This document shows, piece after piece, positions 1 through 5,665 of a stretch of 5,665 nt of DNA (the stretch's first letter is position 1; every line of letters begins with the position of its first letter). The notes below the pieces were generated by a model. The model did not search any database. It was given only the letters and a program-made list of their open reading frames with translations, and was not told where the DNA came from. Source of the DNA: Candidatus Hebobacteria bacterium (GTDB lineage Bacteria; Armatimonadota; Hebobacteria; Hebobacterales; Hebobacteraceae); assembly GCA_029821235.1 (NCBI GenBank), contig JALGTT010000189.1:1-5665 (forward strand), in the 5' to 3' direction. A program made the translations under genes and the position numbers.

Positions 1-1
1 C

Positions 2-790
2 GGGGAGGTGCTGCTGAACGGCGAGGACCTGCTGAGGAAGAGCGAGGCGGAGATGCGCAGCATCCGCGGCCGGCGCATGGCGATGGTGTTTCAGGATCCC
101 CTCTCCACCCTGAACCCGGCCTTTCGCATCGAGGCGCAGATCGCGGAATCCCTGCACGTCCACGGGGTGGCGCGGGGCAGCGCGGCGCGGGAGAGATGCG
201 TCGAGTTGCTGGAGGCGATGGGGATTCCCGCCCCCCGCGAGCGCCTGCGCGCCTATCCGCACGAGTTGAGCGGGGGGATGCGCCAGCGGGTGATGATCGC
301 CATCGCCATGTCCTGCTCGCCGGAGCTGCTGATCGCCGACGAGCCCACCACCGCCCTGGACGTCACCCTCCAGGTGCAGATCATGGACCTGCTCACCTCC
401 CTCAAGCGGGATGAGGGGCTTTCCGTGATGCTAATCACCCACGATCTCGGGCTGGTCTCTCAGTTCTGCGACCGCGTCGCCGTGATGTACGCCGGCCACA
501 TCGTGGAGCAGGCCTCGGTCTCGCGCCTGCTCGCGCGCCCGCTCCACCCCTACACCCGGGGGTTGCTGCGCTGCATCCCCCGCCTGGGGCGGCCGGACAT
601 CCCCATCGTGCCCATCCCCGGCTCGGTGCCCGATCTGCTCGATCCGCCGGCCGGGTGCCGGTTCGCACCTCGCTGCCCGGAGGCCGCGCCGCGGTGCTCG
701 GAGGTCGTCCCTCCCGCCCGTCATCTCGAGGGCGGCGAGCACATGGTCCGGTGTCATCTGTATGGGGGAGCGGGAGAGGAGGCAGCATGA
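2..790 (+). CDS. OppD/DppD-like peptide ABC transporter ATPase, 5'-partial
   Basis: This is the ATP-hydrolysing subunit of an Opp/Dpp-type importer, working on the cytoplasmic face with a partner ATPase and two permeases. The frame is open to the left edge, so the start is outside. Counting from the first full codon (position 2), 262 residues remain. The Q-loop FQDP is at 30-33, the signature LSGGM at 89-93, Walker B LLIADEP at 109-115, the D-loop ALD just after it, and the switch histidine of ITHD at 147. Walker A is missing only because about 65 N-terminal residues are cut off (family length about 325). The C-terminal oligopeptide-transporter extension is present, with HPYTRGLL and cysteines at 219, 225, 232 and 251. 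The stop overlaps the next gene's ATG (ATGA), so the two are translationally coupled. The family is clear; peptide, dipeptide, nickel or sugar-peptide substrate cannot be decided, since no permease or binding protein is visible. Confidence 0.95.
   Translation, partial: GEVLLNGEDLLRKSEAEMRSIRGRRMAMVFQDPLSTLNPAFRIEAQIAESLHVHGVARGSAARERCVELLEAMGIPAPRERLRAYPHELSGGMRQRVMIAIAMSCSPELLIADEPTTALDVTLQVQIMDLLTSLKRDEGLSVMLITHDLGLVSQFCDRVAVMYAGHIVEQASVSRLLARPLHPYTRGLLRCIPRLGRPDIPIVPIPGSVPDLLDPPAGCRFAPRCPEAAPRCSEVVPPARHLEGGEHMVRCHLYGGAGEEAA
777..782 (+). promoter_or_regulatory. Ribosome binding site AGGAGG for the second ATPase
   Basis: AGGAGG lies four bases before the ATG at 787 and inside the end of the upstream ATPase gene. 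It fixes the start of the downstream gene at 787, even though that frame stays open further upstream to about 655. The upstream extension reads as an arginine/proline-rich shadow of the first gene. Confidence 0.85.
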
Positions 791-1746
791 GCCCGTCTCC
801 TCTGCTCCAGGTCAGCGATCTGGTGAAACACTATCGCGTGGGCCGGCAGGCGCTGCGCGCGGTGGACGGCGTCATCCTGGAGGTGGCGCGCGGGGAGACC
901 CTCGGCCTGGTGGGGGAGAGCGGGTGTGGGAAGAGCACGCTGGGCCGGCTGATCTGCTGCCTGGAGCCGCCCACTTCGGGAAGCGTCACCTTCGACGGTG
1001 TGGACGTGCTCACCCTGCCGGAGCGCGCGCTGCGGAGGATGAGGCCCCGCATGCAGCTCATCTTCCAGGACCCCTTCGCCTCCCTCAACCCCCACAAGAC
1101 CGTGCGCCAGATCGTGGGACTGCCCCTGCAGTTGTGGGAGAGGGCAAGGGGGGAGGAACTCCATCGGCGGGTGAGCGAGCTCCTGGAGACAGTGGGGATC
1201 GACCCGCGGCAGGCCGACCGGTTCCCCCATCAATTCAGCGGCGGACAGAGGCAGCGCATCGGCATCGCACGCGCCCTCGCCTGCAAGCCCGACCTGATCA
1301 TCGCCGACGAACCGGTCGCCTCTCTCGACGTCTCCATTCAGGCCCAGATCCTCCAGGTGATGCGGGACCTGCAGCAGCGCTTCGGATTGACCACCATTTT
1401 CATCTCTCACGATGTCAGCGTCGTCTCCCACGTGAGCGACCGCATCGCCGTGATGTACCTGGGCAGAGTGGTGGAGATGGGGCCGGCGCAATCGGTGATA
1501 GAGCATCCTCTTCATCCCTATTCCCGCGCGCTGGTGGGGGCGGTGCCCCGGGTGGGCGAGGCGGCGGAGGCGGAGCGCCTGCGCCTCAAGGGAGAGCCGC
1601 CCAGCCCGCTGGCCGTGCCCCCGGGGTGTCGTTTCCATCCCCGCTGCTACCTCGACCAGGCGCCCGAGTGCCGGCAGGTGGAGCCGGAGCTGCGGGCTCT
1701 GGCGCCGGACCACCTGGTTGCCTGCCATCTGGCGGAAACAGGGTAG
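787..1746 (+). CDS. OppF/DppF-like peptide ABC transporter ATPase
   Basis: This is the second ATPase of the importer, expected to pair with the OppD/DppD-like subunit encoded just before it. The 319-residue length is normal for the family. Walker A GESGCGKST is at 43-51, Q-loop FQDP at 93-96, signature FSGGQ at 150-154, Walker B LIIADEP at 170-176, D-loop ASLD at 178-181 and the switch histidine of ISHD at 208. All catalytic motifs are intact. The F-type identity rests on the IFQDPFASLNP and FSGGQRQRIGIARALA stretches, which are typical of OppF/DppF. The C-terminal extension carries HPYSRALV and cysteines at 281, 287, 295 and 313. The ATG at 787 overlaps the preceding stop by four bases and has AGGAGG upstream. 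No permease gene follows, so this appears to be the last gene of its operon. Substrate is unknown. Confidence 0.96.
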   Translation: MSPSPLLQVSDLVKHYRVGRQALRAVDGVILEVARGETLGLVGESGCGKSTLGRLICCLEPPTSGSVTFDGVDVLTLPERALRRMRPRMQLIFQDPFASLNPHKTVRQIVGLPLQLWERARGEELHRRVSELLETVGIDPRQADRFPHQFSGGQRQRIGIARALACKPDLIIADEPVASLDVSIQAQILQVMRDLQQRFGLTTIFISHDVSVVSHVSDRIAVMYLGRVVEMGPAQSVIEHPLHPYSRALVGAVPRVGEAAEAERLRLKGEPPSPLAVPPGCRFHPRCYLDQAPECRQVEPELRALAPDHLVACHLAETG

Positions 1747-1782
1747 CCGCTGGACGATGACAGAGCGGGGCAGGCGGTTTGG

Positions 1783-1812
1783 TTGACGCCGTCGAAATGA
1801 GAGGACTATAAT
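1783..1812 (+). promoter_or_regulatory. Sigma70-type promoter for the NHL lipoprotein gene
   Basis: TTGACG (1783-1788, five of six matches to the -35 consensus) and TATAAT (1807-1812, perfect -10) are separated by 18 bp. It sits in the 94-bp gap after the importer operon. Transcription would start near 1819, giving a leader of about 22 bases that contains the ribosome binding site. Such an AT-rich hexamer stands out in this GC-rich sequence. The promoter is predicted from sequence only. Confidence 0.8.
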
Positions 1813-1828
1813 CCGCTGAACTCCGTTG

Positions 1829-1833
1829 GGAGG
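1829..1833 (+). promoter_or_regulatory. Ribosome binding site GGAGG deciding the start at 1841
   Basis: GGAGG lies seven bases before the ATG at 1841, an ideal spacing. The frame is also open from a TTG at 1826, but that codon lies immediately before and would swallow the site, so 1841 is preferred. A GTG at 1838 is a less likely alternative. Confidence 0.8.
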
Positions 1834-1840
1834 AAATGTG

Positions 1841-2803
1841 ATGACGGGCGTGCGCAAAGCGGCGGTCATTGTACTATTGCTCTCGCTGGCGGCCGGGTGC
1901 GGGGGGCCGAACCTGAAGGCGCCTGCCTTCAAGGCCCAGTGGGACGGCGCCGGGTCGGCGGTGGGCAAGATCGACCACCCAGAGGGCTTGGGGGTGGACA
2001 AGGAAGGCCGTCTTCTGGTGGCCGACACCTGGAACGACCGCATCCTTCGCTGCGATGCGCAAGGGAAACCGGTCGCCGCCTTCGGCAAGAGCGGCACGGG
2101 CAAGGGAGAATTGATGCGGCCGCGCTCCGTGACCACCGACCGGGAGGGCAACATCTACGTGGTGGACTGCTGGAATAACCGCATCTCCAAGTACTCGCCT
2201 TCGGGCGAGTTCCTCCTCTCGTTCGGCGGCAGAGGCGCGCCCTTCGGATATGACGAGGCGCCGGGGAAGTTCATCTACCCCTACGGGGTGGCGGTGGACT
2301 CGCAGGGCTATGTCTACGTCTCCGACTTCAACAACAACCGCATTCACAAGTTCGACAGCAAGGGCAAGTTCGTGATGATGTGGGGCATCCAGGGCAGGCA
2401 GGACGGGCAGTTCAGCAATCCCGCCGGGCTGGCGGTGGACAGCAAGGACCGCCTCTATGTCTGCGATCTGGGCAACGACCGGGTGCAGAGATTCGTGTTT
2501 CCCGAGCCGGACAAGGCGGAGTTCGACGGCAAGTGGGGCGAGTCGGGAGATGAACCGGGCCAGTTCGACCACCCCTACGCCGTGTGTGTGGATGAGAACG
2601 ACGACTTCTACGTGGCCGACTTCGGCAACCACCGGGTCCAGTGCTTCTCGGCCGACGGAGAGTTCCAGTACATCCTGGGTAAGCGAGGTTCCGGCGAGGG
2701 CGAGTTGGAGATGCCGGTGGCGGTGGCCGTGGACGGGCAGGGCGCCGTCTACGTGACCGAGCTGGGAAACAATCGGGTGCAGGTGTTCGGCCCCGCATCT
2801 TGA
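1841..2803 (+). CDS. NHL-repeat lipoprotein, predicted six-bladed beta-propeller
   Basis: A 320-residue exported lipoprotein of unknown ligand. The N-terminus has a short basic start (R5, K6), a hydrophobic core and the lipobox LAAGC, with lipidation expected at Cys20. Six NHL repeats follow, starting near residues 43, 90, 143, 190, 241 and 288. Each has a hydrophobic-VD turn, YV or similar, then the N-x-R motif (N65, N112, N165, N212, N263, N310). The last repeat ends after VQVFGPAS without its outer strand, while FKAQWDGAG just after the lipid anchor looks like that missing strand, which would close the propeller. NHL propellers generally bind proteins, peptides or carbohydrates, or act as scaffolds; a few are enzymes, and no catalytic residues can be assigned here. 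Five cysteines besides Cys20 occur in the exported part. It has its own promoter and a hairpin behind it, so it is probably expressed apart from the importer genes. Family is certain, role unknown. Confidence 0.93.
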   Translation: MTGVRKAAVIVLLLSLAAGCGGPNLKAPAFKAQWDGAGSAVGKIDHPEGLGVDKEGRLLVADTWNDRILRCDAQGKPVAAFGKSGTGKGELMRPRSVTTDREGNIYVVDCWNNRISKYSPSGEFLLSFGGRGAPFGYDEAPGKFIYPYGVAVDSQGYVYVSDFNNNRIHKFDSKGKFVMMWGIQGRQDGQFSNPAGLAVDSKDRLYVCDLGNDRVQRFVFPEPDKAEFDGKWGESGDEPGQFDHPYAVCVDENDDFYVADFGNHRVQCFSADGEFQYILGKRGSGEGELEMPVAVAVDGQGAVYVTELGNNRVQVFGPAS

Positions 2804-2825
2804 GGGTGACGGTTGGCGACACGCG

Positions 2826-2858
2826 GAAGGCGGGTCCGTCTCCGGCGGACCCGCCTTC
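2826..2858 (+). terminator. GC-rich hairpin after the NHL gene, terminator-like
   Basis: A perfect 13-bp inverted repeat (2826-2838 with 2846-2858) encloses a seven-base loop, TCTCCGG, 22 bases after the NHL stop. The bases after the stem (GTCTGTGGT) contain only scattered T, so the U-tract of a classical intrinsic terminator is weak. It may terminate partly, or act as a processing or mRNA-stabilising element between the NHL gene and the small gene downstream. Confidence 0.65.
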
Positions 2859-2886
2859 GTCTGTGGTGGGAGGCAATAGCGACAAG

Positions 2887-3069
2887 ATGCTCCCTTCAGA
2901 GAGAAACGAGCGTCTGGTAAAGAGGATCGGCCTCGCCATCTGTATCGCGATGGCGATCTACATCCTCGTCTGGCTCGTGCGCTTTATCAGCGGGACCTTC
3001 CACCGGGCGCTGGAGCCGCGGGTGGCTCCTTTCGAGGAGGGGGCGGCGCACTGGGTGGAGGTGGCATAG
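2887..3069 (+). CDS. Small single-span membrane protein, unknown function
   Basis: A 60-residue hypothetical protein that I do not recognise. The N-terminus is charged (SERNERLVKR), followed by one strong hydrophobic segment at about residues 14-34 (GLAICIAMAIYILVWLVRFI), then a short polar, acidic tail ending HWVEVA. By the positive-inside rule the N-terminus is probably cytoplasmic. GGGAGG at 2868-2873 is 13 bases before the ATG, longer than ideal; a GTG at 2863 in frame is possible but would place that site inside the coding region. About 50 of 60 codons end in G or C, like the neighbouring genes, which supports real coding. It begins 28 bases after the hairpin, so it probably depends on read-through from the NHL promoter. 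It could be a small partner of the lipoprotein, but that is inference from position only. Confidence 0.55.
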   Translation: MLPSERNERLVKRIGLAICIAMAIYILVWLVRFISGTFHRALEPRVAPFEEGAAHWVEVA

Positions 3070-3105
3070 GGAGCGTCAAACCCGTGCATGCCGGGCCGCT
3101 TTACA

Positions 3106-3120
3106 GGACGTCTCACGTCC
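3106..3120. repeat. Short palindrome GGACGT-CTC-ACGTCC
   Basis: Six-base arms with a three-base centre lie in the gap before the glycosyltransferase gene. The palindrome falls between a possible -35 (TTTACA, 3100-3105) and a weak -10 (GAGAAT, 3124-3129) spaced 18 bp apart, so it could be an operator. Both the promoter and the operator reading are weak. The rest of the gap from 3070 to 3166 shows nothing else. Confidence 0.3.
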
Positions 3121-3166
3121 CGCGAGAATGCCCCGGCAGCGATCAGCGATGTAAGTGGGGCGCCCG

Positions 3167-3514
3167 ATGAGATGCCCACAAGCCAGTTCGATACGCCCCA
3201 TCCGGCGCGGGGCCTCCGCGAGACTCGCGTCCCTGGTCGTCGCGGTTCTGCTGCTCTCCTACGCAGTCTACGCGGCCGCCTTCATCTACCACACCAGTTT
3301 CCGGGTTGGTGGGGAGCGGTACTTCTGCCTCTTCGACGACGCCATGATCTCCATGCGCTATGCCCGCAATCTCGCCGAGGGGCATGGTCTGGTGTGGAAC
3401 CCCGGCGGCGAGCGGGTGCAGGGCTTCACCGCGCCCCTCTGGACCTTGTACATGTCCCTGTGGCACCTGCTCCCCATCCCGGAGCGGTTGATGAGCCTCC
3501 CCATTCAGTGCTGA
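3167..3514 (+). CDS. GT-C-like membrane glycosyltransferase, N-terminal fragment
   Basis: This is the front part of a polytopic glycosyltransferase whose rest continues in another frame from about 3508. ATG 3167 is chosen because a GGGG stretch lies six bases upstream; GTG 3155, directly after an in-frame TAA, is the alternative. Numbered from 3167, a basic start leads to the first membrane helix at about 20-41. After it comes the extracytoplasmic loop FRVGGERYFCLFDDAMISMR, with Asp57-Asp58. An acidic pair after the first helix is a hallmark of GT-C enzymes, where it contributes to catalysis using a polyprenyl-phosphate sugar. RYARNLAEGHGLVWNPG is typical of the mannosyl/arabinofuranosyl-like branch of this superfamily. 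The frame ends at a TGA right after MSLPIQC, in the middle of an expected membrane region, so the fragment alone should not function. Sugar and acceptor are unknown. Confidence 0.8.
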   Translation: MRCPQASSIRPIRRGASARLASLVVAVLLLSYAVYAAAFIYHTSFRVGGERYFCLFDDAMISMRYARNLAEGHGLVWNPGGERVQGFTAPLWTLYMSLWHLLPIPERLMSLPIQC

Positions 3515-4821
3515 CCCTCCGACGCCTCGCCCTTAGACTCTCCAGCGGGTCGCGGCTGGCCGCTCTTTCCGCGATGGCGCTCACCGCCTTCTACCTGCCG
3601 CTCAACAACTGGGCTTTGCAGGGCATGGAGGTGGGCCTGCTGGCCCTGTTGCTTGCCGCGGCCGTGTCCGCCGCCAATCTCACCGCCGCGGATGAGCGCG
3701 CCAGATTCACGGGCCTTCCCTATCTCCTCCTCGGGGCGGCCTGTCTGGTGCGTCTGGACGCGGCCATGTGGCTGGCGACCATCACCGCGTTCGGCGCCCT
3801 GACCGATCCCGCGAACAGGCGGCGACACCTCGCCTGGGGCATGGGTGTGCTGGCGGTATCCGCGGGCGCGCAAGTCGCCTTCAGCCTGGCCTACTACGGC
3901 GACCCGCTGCCCAACACGTACTACCTGAAGATGACAGGCTACCCCGTCGGCCTGCGGGCCTTGAGGGGATGGATATGTTTCCTCTCCTTCCTGCGCCATG
4001 CGCCGTGGTGGATGCTGTTGCTGGGCGTGTTGCCGCTGTGGTGGCGGCGGAGCCGGGGCAAGTTGCTGGTGTTGACGCTCTTTCTCGTGCAATGCGCCTA
4101 CAGCATCTATGTGGGGGGAGACAGTTGGGAGTGGTGGGGTGGCGCGAACCGCTACCTCGCGACAGCGATGCCGTTGTTCTTCACGCTTCTGTCGGCGGGC
4201 ATTGCGGACGCCGTGTCGTGGGCCGCTCGGCAGATGCACGATTCGCGCAGAGGAGTGGCGGCCGCCCTGCGACCGGCCGCGGCCGCGGTCGTGGTTGTGC
4301 TGATGGCGGCCGGCAACCGCTTCGGCCCCACCTCCGCCCAAGAGTGGATGCTGGCCGCGCCTCCTCTCCACCGCGTGCAGAATGCGGCAAACGTTGCGCT
4401 CGCCCGAGTCATCCGCTCCGGCACCACAGACCGGGCGCTGGTGGCGGTCGGCTGGGCGGGGGCGACCCCGTATTTCTCCCACCGCCGCTCTCACGACCTG
4501 CTGGGGCGTTGCGACCGCCGCATCGCCCGCCAACAGGCGCGCCTTCCAGCCAGCAGGGGTGCGGTGCGAAGGTTCGTCCCCGGCCACGTGAAATGGGACT
4601 TCGACTACTCCGTGGTGGAACTCCGGCCGGATCTGGTGCTCTATGACGTCTCCCGCGGCCGAAGGCAAGGCGAGCTGCTGGAGCATTACGCGTCGGTCGC
4701 GTTGCCCTGGGGGAAGATATACGCGCGCCGCGACTCACAGGAGGTGGACCGAGAGACGTTGGTCGCGGCGGCTATGGCCCTGCGTACTCCTCACCGACCG
4801 GCGGCTCTACCTGGGTGGTGA
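3508..4821 (+). CDS. GT-C-like membrane glycosyltransferase, C-terminal part (frameshifted)
   Basis: This is the remaining 437 residues of the enzyme begun at 3167. Counted from the GTG at 3508, there are several membrane helices, with LNNWALQGMEV at 32-42, YYGDPLPNTYYLK at 129-141 (a PNTYY signature of this family) and GGDSWEWWGGANRYLATAMP at 203-222. A soluble C-terminal domain covers about 305-411, with TPYFS, DLLG, PGHVKWDFDYS and LRPDLVLYD. These match the usual layout of the family. The frame stays open upstream to an ATG at 3088, but the first 140 residues of that reading are basic, proline-rich nonsense antiparallel to no known domain; the true coding there is in the other frame. Apart from the junction there is no further stop or shift, so the damage is recent or is a sequence error. 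The 3' end overlaps the opposite-strand MoxR gene by 50 bp. Confidence 0.85.
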   Translation: MLTLRRLALRLSSGSRLAALSAMALTAFYLPLNNWALQGMEVGLLALLLAAAVSAANLTAADERARFTGLPYLLLGAACLVRLDAAMWLATITAFGALTDPANRRRHLAWGMGVLAVSAGAQVAFSLAYYGDPLPNTYYLKMTGYPVGLRALRGWICFLSFLRHAPWWMLLLGVLPLWWRRSRGKLLVLTLFLVQCAYSIYVGGDSWEWWGGANRYLATAMPLFFTLLSAGIADAVSWAARQMHDSRRGVAAALRPAAAAVVVVLMAAGNRFGPTSAQEWMLAAPPLHRVQNAANVALARVIRSGTTDRALVAVGWAGATPYFSHRRSHDLLGRCDRRIARQQARLPASRGAVRRFVPGHVKWDFDYSVVELRPDLVLYDVSRGRRQGELLEHYASVALPWGKIYARRDSQEVDRETLVAAAMALRTPHRPAALPGW

Positions 4822-5665
4822 TGTGGTCCAGGATGGCCTTGGGGGTGCGGCCGGCGAGCCGCGCCTCGGGCGCGAGCACCAGGCGGTGGCCCAGCACCGG
4901 CTCCACCAGCGGCTTCACATGGTCGGGCAGCACGAACCCGAGCCCCTCGGAGGCGGCCCAGGCCTGCGCGCACCGCAGCAGGGCGAGGGAGCCGCGCGGG
5001 CTGGCCCCCAGCGCCACATCGGAGTGAGTGCGGGTCGCCTGGACCAGGCGCACCACGTAATCCCGGATCTTCTGGTGCACGAACACGCGCCGGACTTCGT
5101 CCTGCGCGGCGAGCAGATCCTCCAGGCTGAGGACCTGTTGCACCTGTTCAATTGGATGGGAAAGTTGCAGGCGCAACAACATCGTGCTCTCCGCCTCCGC
5201 GGAGGGATAGCCGATGGTCATGCGCAGCAGGAACCGGTCGAGTTGGGCCTCCGGCAGCGGGAACGTCCCCTCGTACTCGATGGGGTTCTGAGTGGCCATC
5301 ACGCAGAAGGGCCTGGGCAGGCGATGGGTCACTCCGTCCACCGTCACCTGCCGCTCTCCCATCGCCTCCAGCAGCGCGGACTGGGTGCGCGGCGGGGCCC
5401 GGTTGATCTCATCGCACAGCACGATGTTCGCCATCACCGGGCCGGGGCTGAACTCGAACTCCGCAGTGCGCTGGTTGAAGATGGAGAGCCCCGTGATATC
5501 AGTGGGGAGCAGGTCGGGGGTACACTGGATTCGTCGGAAGGTGGCTCCGACGGAGCGGGCCAGCGTGCGGGCGAGCATCGTCTTCGCCACCCCGGGCACA
5601 TCCTCGATCAGCAGGTGCCCGTCGGCGAGCAGCGCGATCACGGCCAGCCGGATCGCCTCCCGCTT
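4772..5665 (-). CDS. MoxR-family AAA+ ATPase, 5'-partial
   Basis: A cytoplasmic AAA+ ATPase of the MoxR type; the family acts as chaperones in assembly or activation of protein complexes, often with von Willebrand factor A/DUF58 proteins encoded next to it. The frame is open to the right edge, where KREAIRLAV matches the usual run-up to the nucleotide site, so roughly 25-40 residues are outside. Counted from the edge (5665), Walker A GVAKT is at 25-29, PDLLPTDITG follows, Walker B VLCDEINRA is near 82-90, ATQNP (sensor 1) is at 124-128, LPEAQLDRFLLR is at 137-148 and GASPRGSLAL (sensor 2 region) is at 220-229. All are intact. The protein ends in EEYAGP. Partner genes would be expected upstream or downstream in its own operon, but on the visible side the neighbour is the convergent glycosyltransferase. 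The exact client is unknown. Confidence 0.95.
   Translation of the reverse strand, partial: KREAIRLAVIALLADGHLLIEDVPGVAKTMLARTLARSVGATFRRIQCTPDLLPTDITGLSIFNQRTAEFEFSPGPVMANIVLCDEINRAPPRTQSALLEAMGERQVTVDGVTHRLPRPFCVMATQNPIEYEGTFPLPEAQLDRFLLRMTIGYPSAEAESTMLLRLQLSHPIEQVQQVLSLEDLLAAQDEVRRVFVHQKIRDYVVRLVQATRTHSDVALGASPRGSLALLRCAQAWAASEGLGFVLPDHVKPLVEPVLGHRLVLAPEARLAGRTPKAILDHITTQVEPPVGEEYAGP

Noticed and set aside
1..88. Missing Walker A in the first ATPase as a truncation
   Set aside because: The frame is open to the window edge, so the missing part is simply outside the window.
1747..1768. CCGCT/AGCGG inverted repeat after the second ATPase as a terminator
   Set aside because: It has only five base pairs, a 12-base loop and no T-tract.
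754..2154. Long minus-strand open frame (466 codons) across the second ATPase and the NHL gene start
   Set aside because: It is antisense to well-supported genes, rich in His, Arg and Pro, and has no recognisable domain; such frames are common opposite GC-rich genes.
1874..2632. Minus-strand open frame antisense to the NHL gene
   Set aside because: It has a periodic composition mirroring the NHL repeats and no start signal or domain.
2033..2790. NHL blades seem to alternate in spacing (47, 53, 47, 51, 47), hinting at three duplicated two-blade units
   Set aside because: The extra residues sit in different places, in an inter-blade loop after blade 2 but inside blade 4, so the pattern looks coincidental.
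3505..4686. Minus-strand open frame (393 codons) antisense to the glycosyltransferase
   Set aside because: It is low-complexity in Arg, Gly, Gln and His, while the plus-strand frame has clear family motifs and membrane helices.
5570..5600. MoxR Walker A reads GVAKT rather than GxGKT, suggesting a dead ATPase
   Set aside because: Ala at this place is common in MoxR proteins, and Walker B, sensor 1 and sensor 2 regions are intact.

Overview
The window is a high-GC stretch of bacterial chromosome, estimated by eye at about two-thirds G+C, and tightly packed with genes. Shine-Dalgarno sites, a lipobox signal peptide, a sigma70-type promoter and Opp/Dpp-family ABC ATPases show that it is bacterial. 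The lineage cannot be fixed from this sequence. The gene content would suit an environmental, under-sampled group such as Armatimonadota or Chloroflexota, but that is only a weak guess. There is no tRNA, rRNA, CRISPR array, insertion sequence or phage gene.

Left part (1-1746, + strand): the end of a peptide/nickel-type ABC importer operon. It holds an OppD/DppD-like ATPase whose first ~65 residues, with Walker A, lie off the window, and a complete OppF/DppF-like ATPase joined to it by an ATGA overlap. The two would form the nucleotide-binding heterodimer. Permeases and a binding protein are expected further left.

Middle part (1747-3069, + strand): a nearly consensus promoter (TTGACG, 18 bp, TATAAT) separates the importer operon from a lipoprotein made of six NHL repeats, predicted to fold as a six-bladed beta-propeller outside the cytoplasmic membrane. 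A perfect 13-bp GC hairpin follows it. Next comes a small gene for a 60-residue protein with one membrane helix, which has no visible room for its own promoter after the hairpin.

Right part (3070-5665): a large polytopic GT-C-like glycosyltransferase on the + strand, broken by a frame change near 3508. The N-terminal third (DD motif, first membrane helix) is in one frame and the rest (PNTYY motif, GGD motif, C-terminal soluble domain) in another. The junction also seems to lack part of a membrane helix, so a deletion of 3n+1 bases fits better than loss of one base. Its 3' end overlaps by 50 bp, tail to tail, a minus-strand MoxR-family AAA+ ATPase that runs off the right edge.

I see no convincing new multi-gene system. 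The points most worth a second look are the broken glycosyltransferase, the convergent overlap with moxR, and the NHL lipoprotein with its small membrane neighbour.
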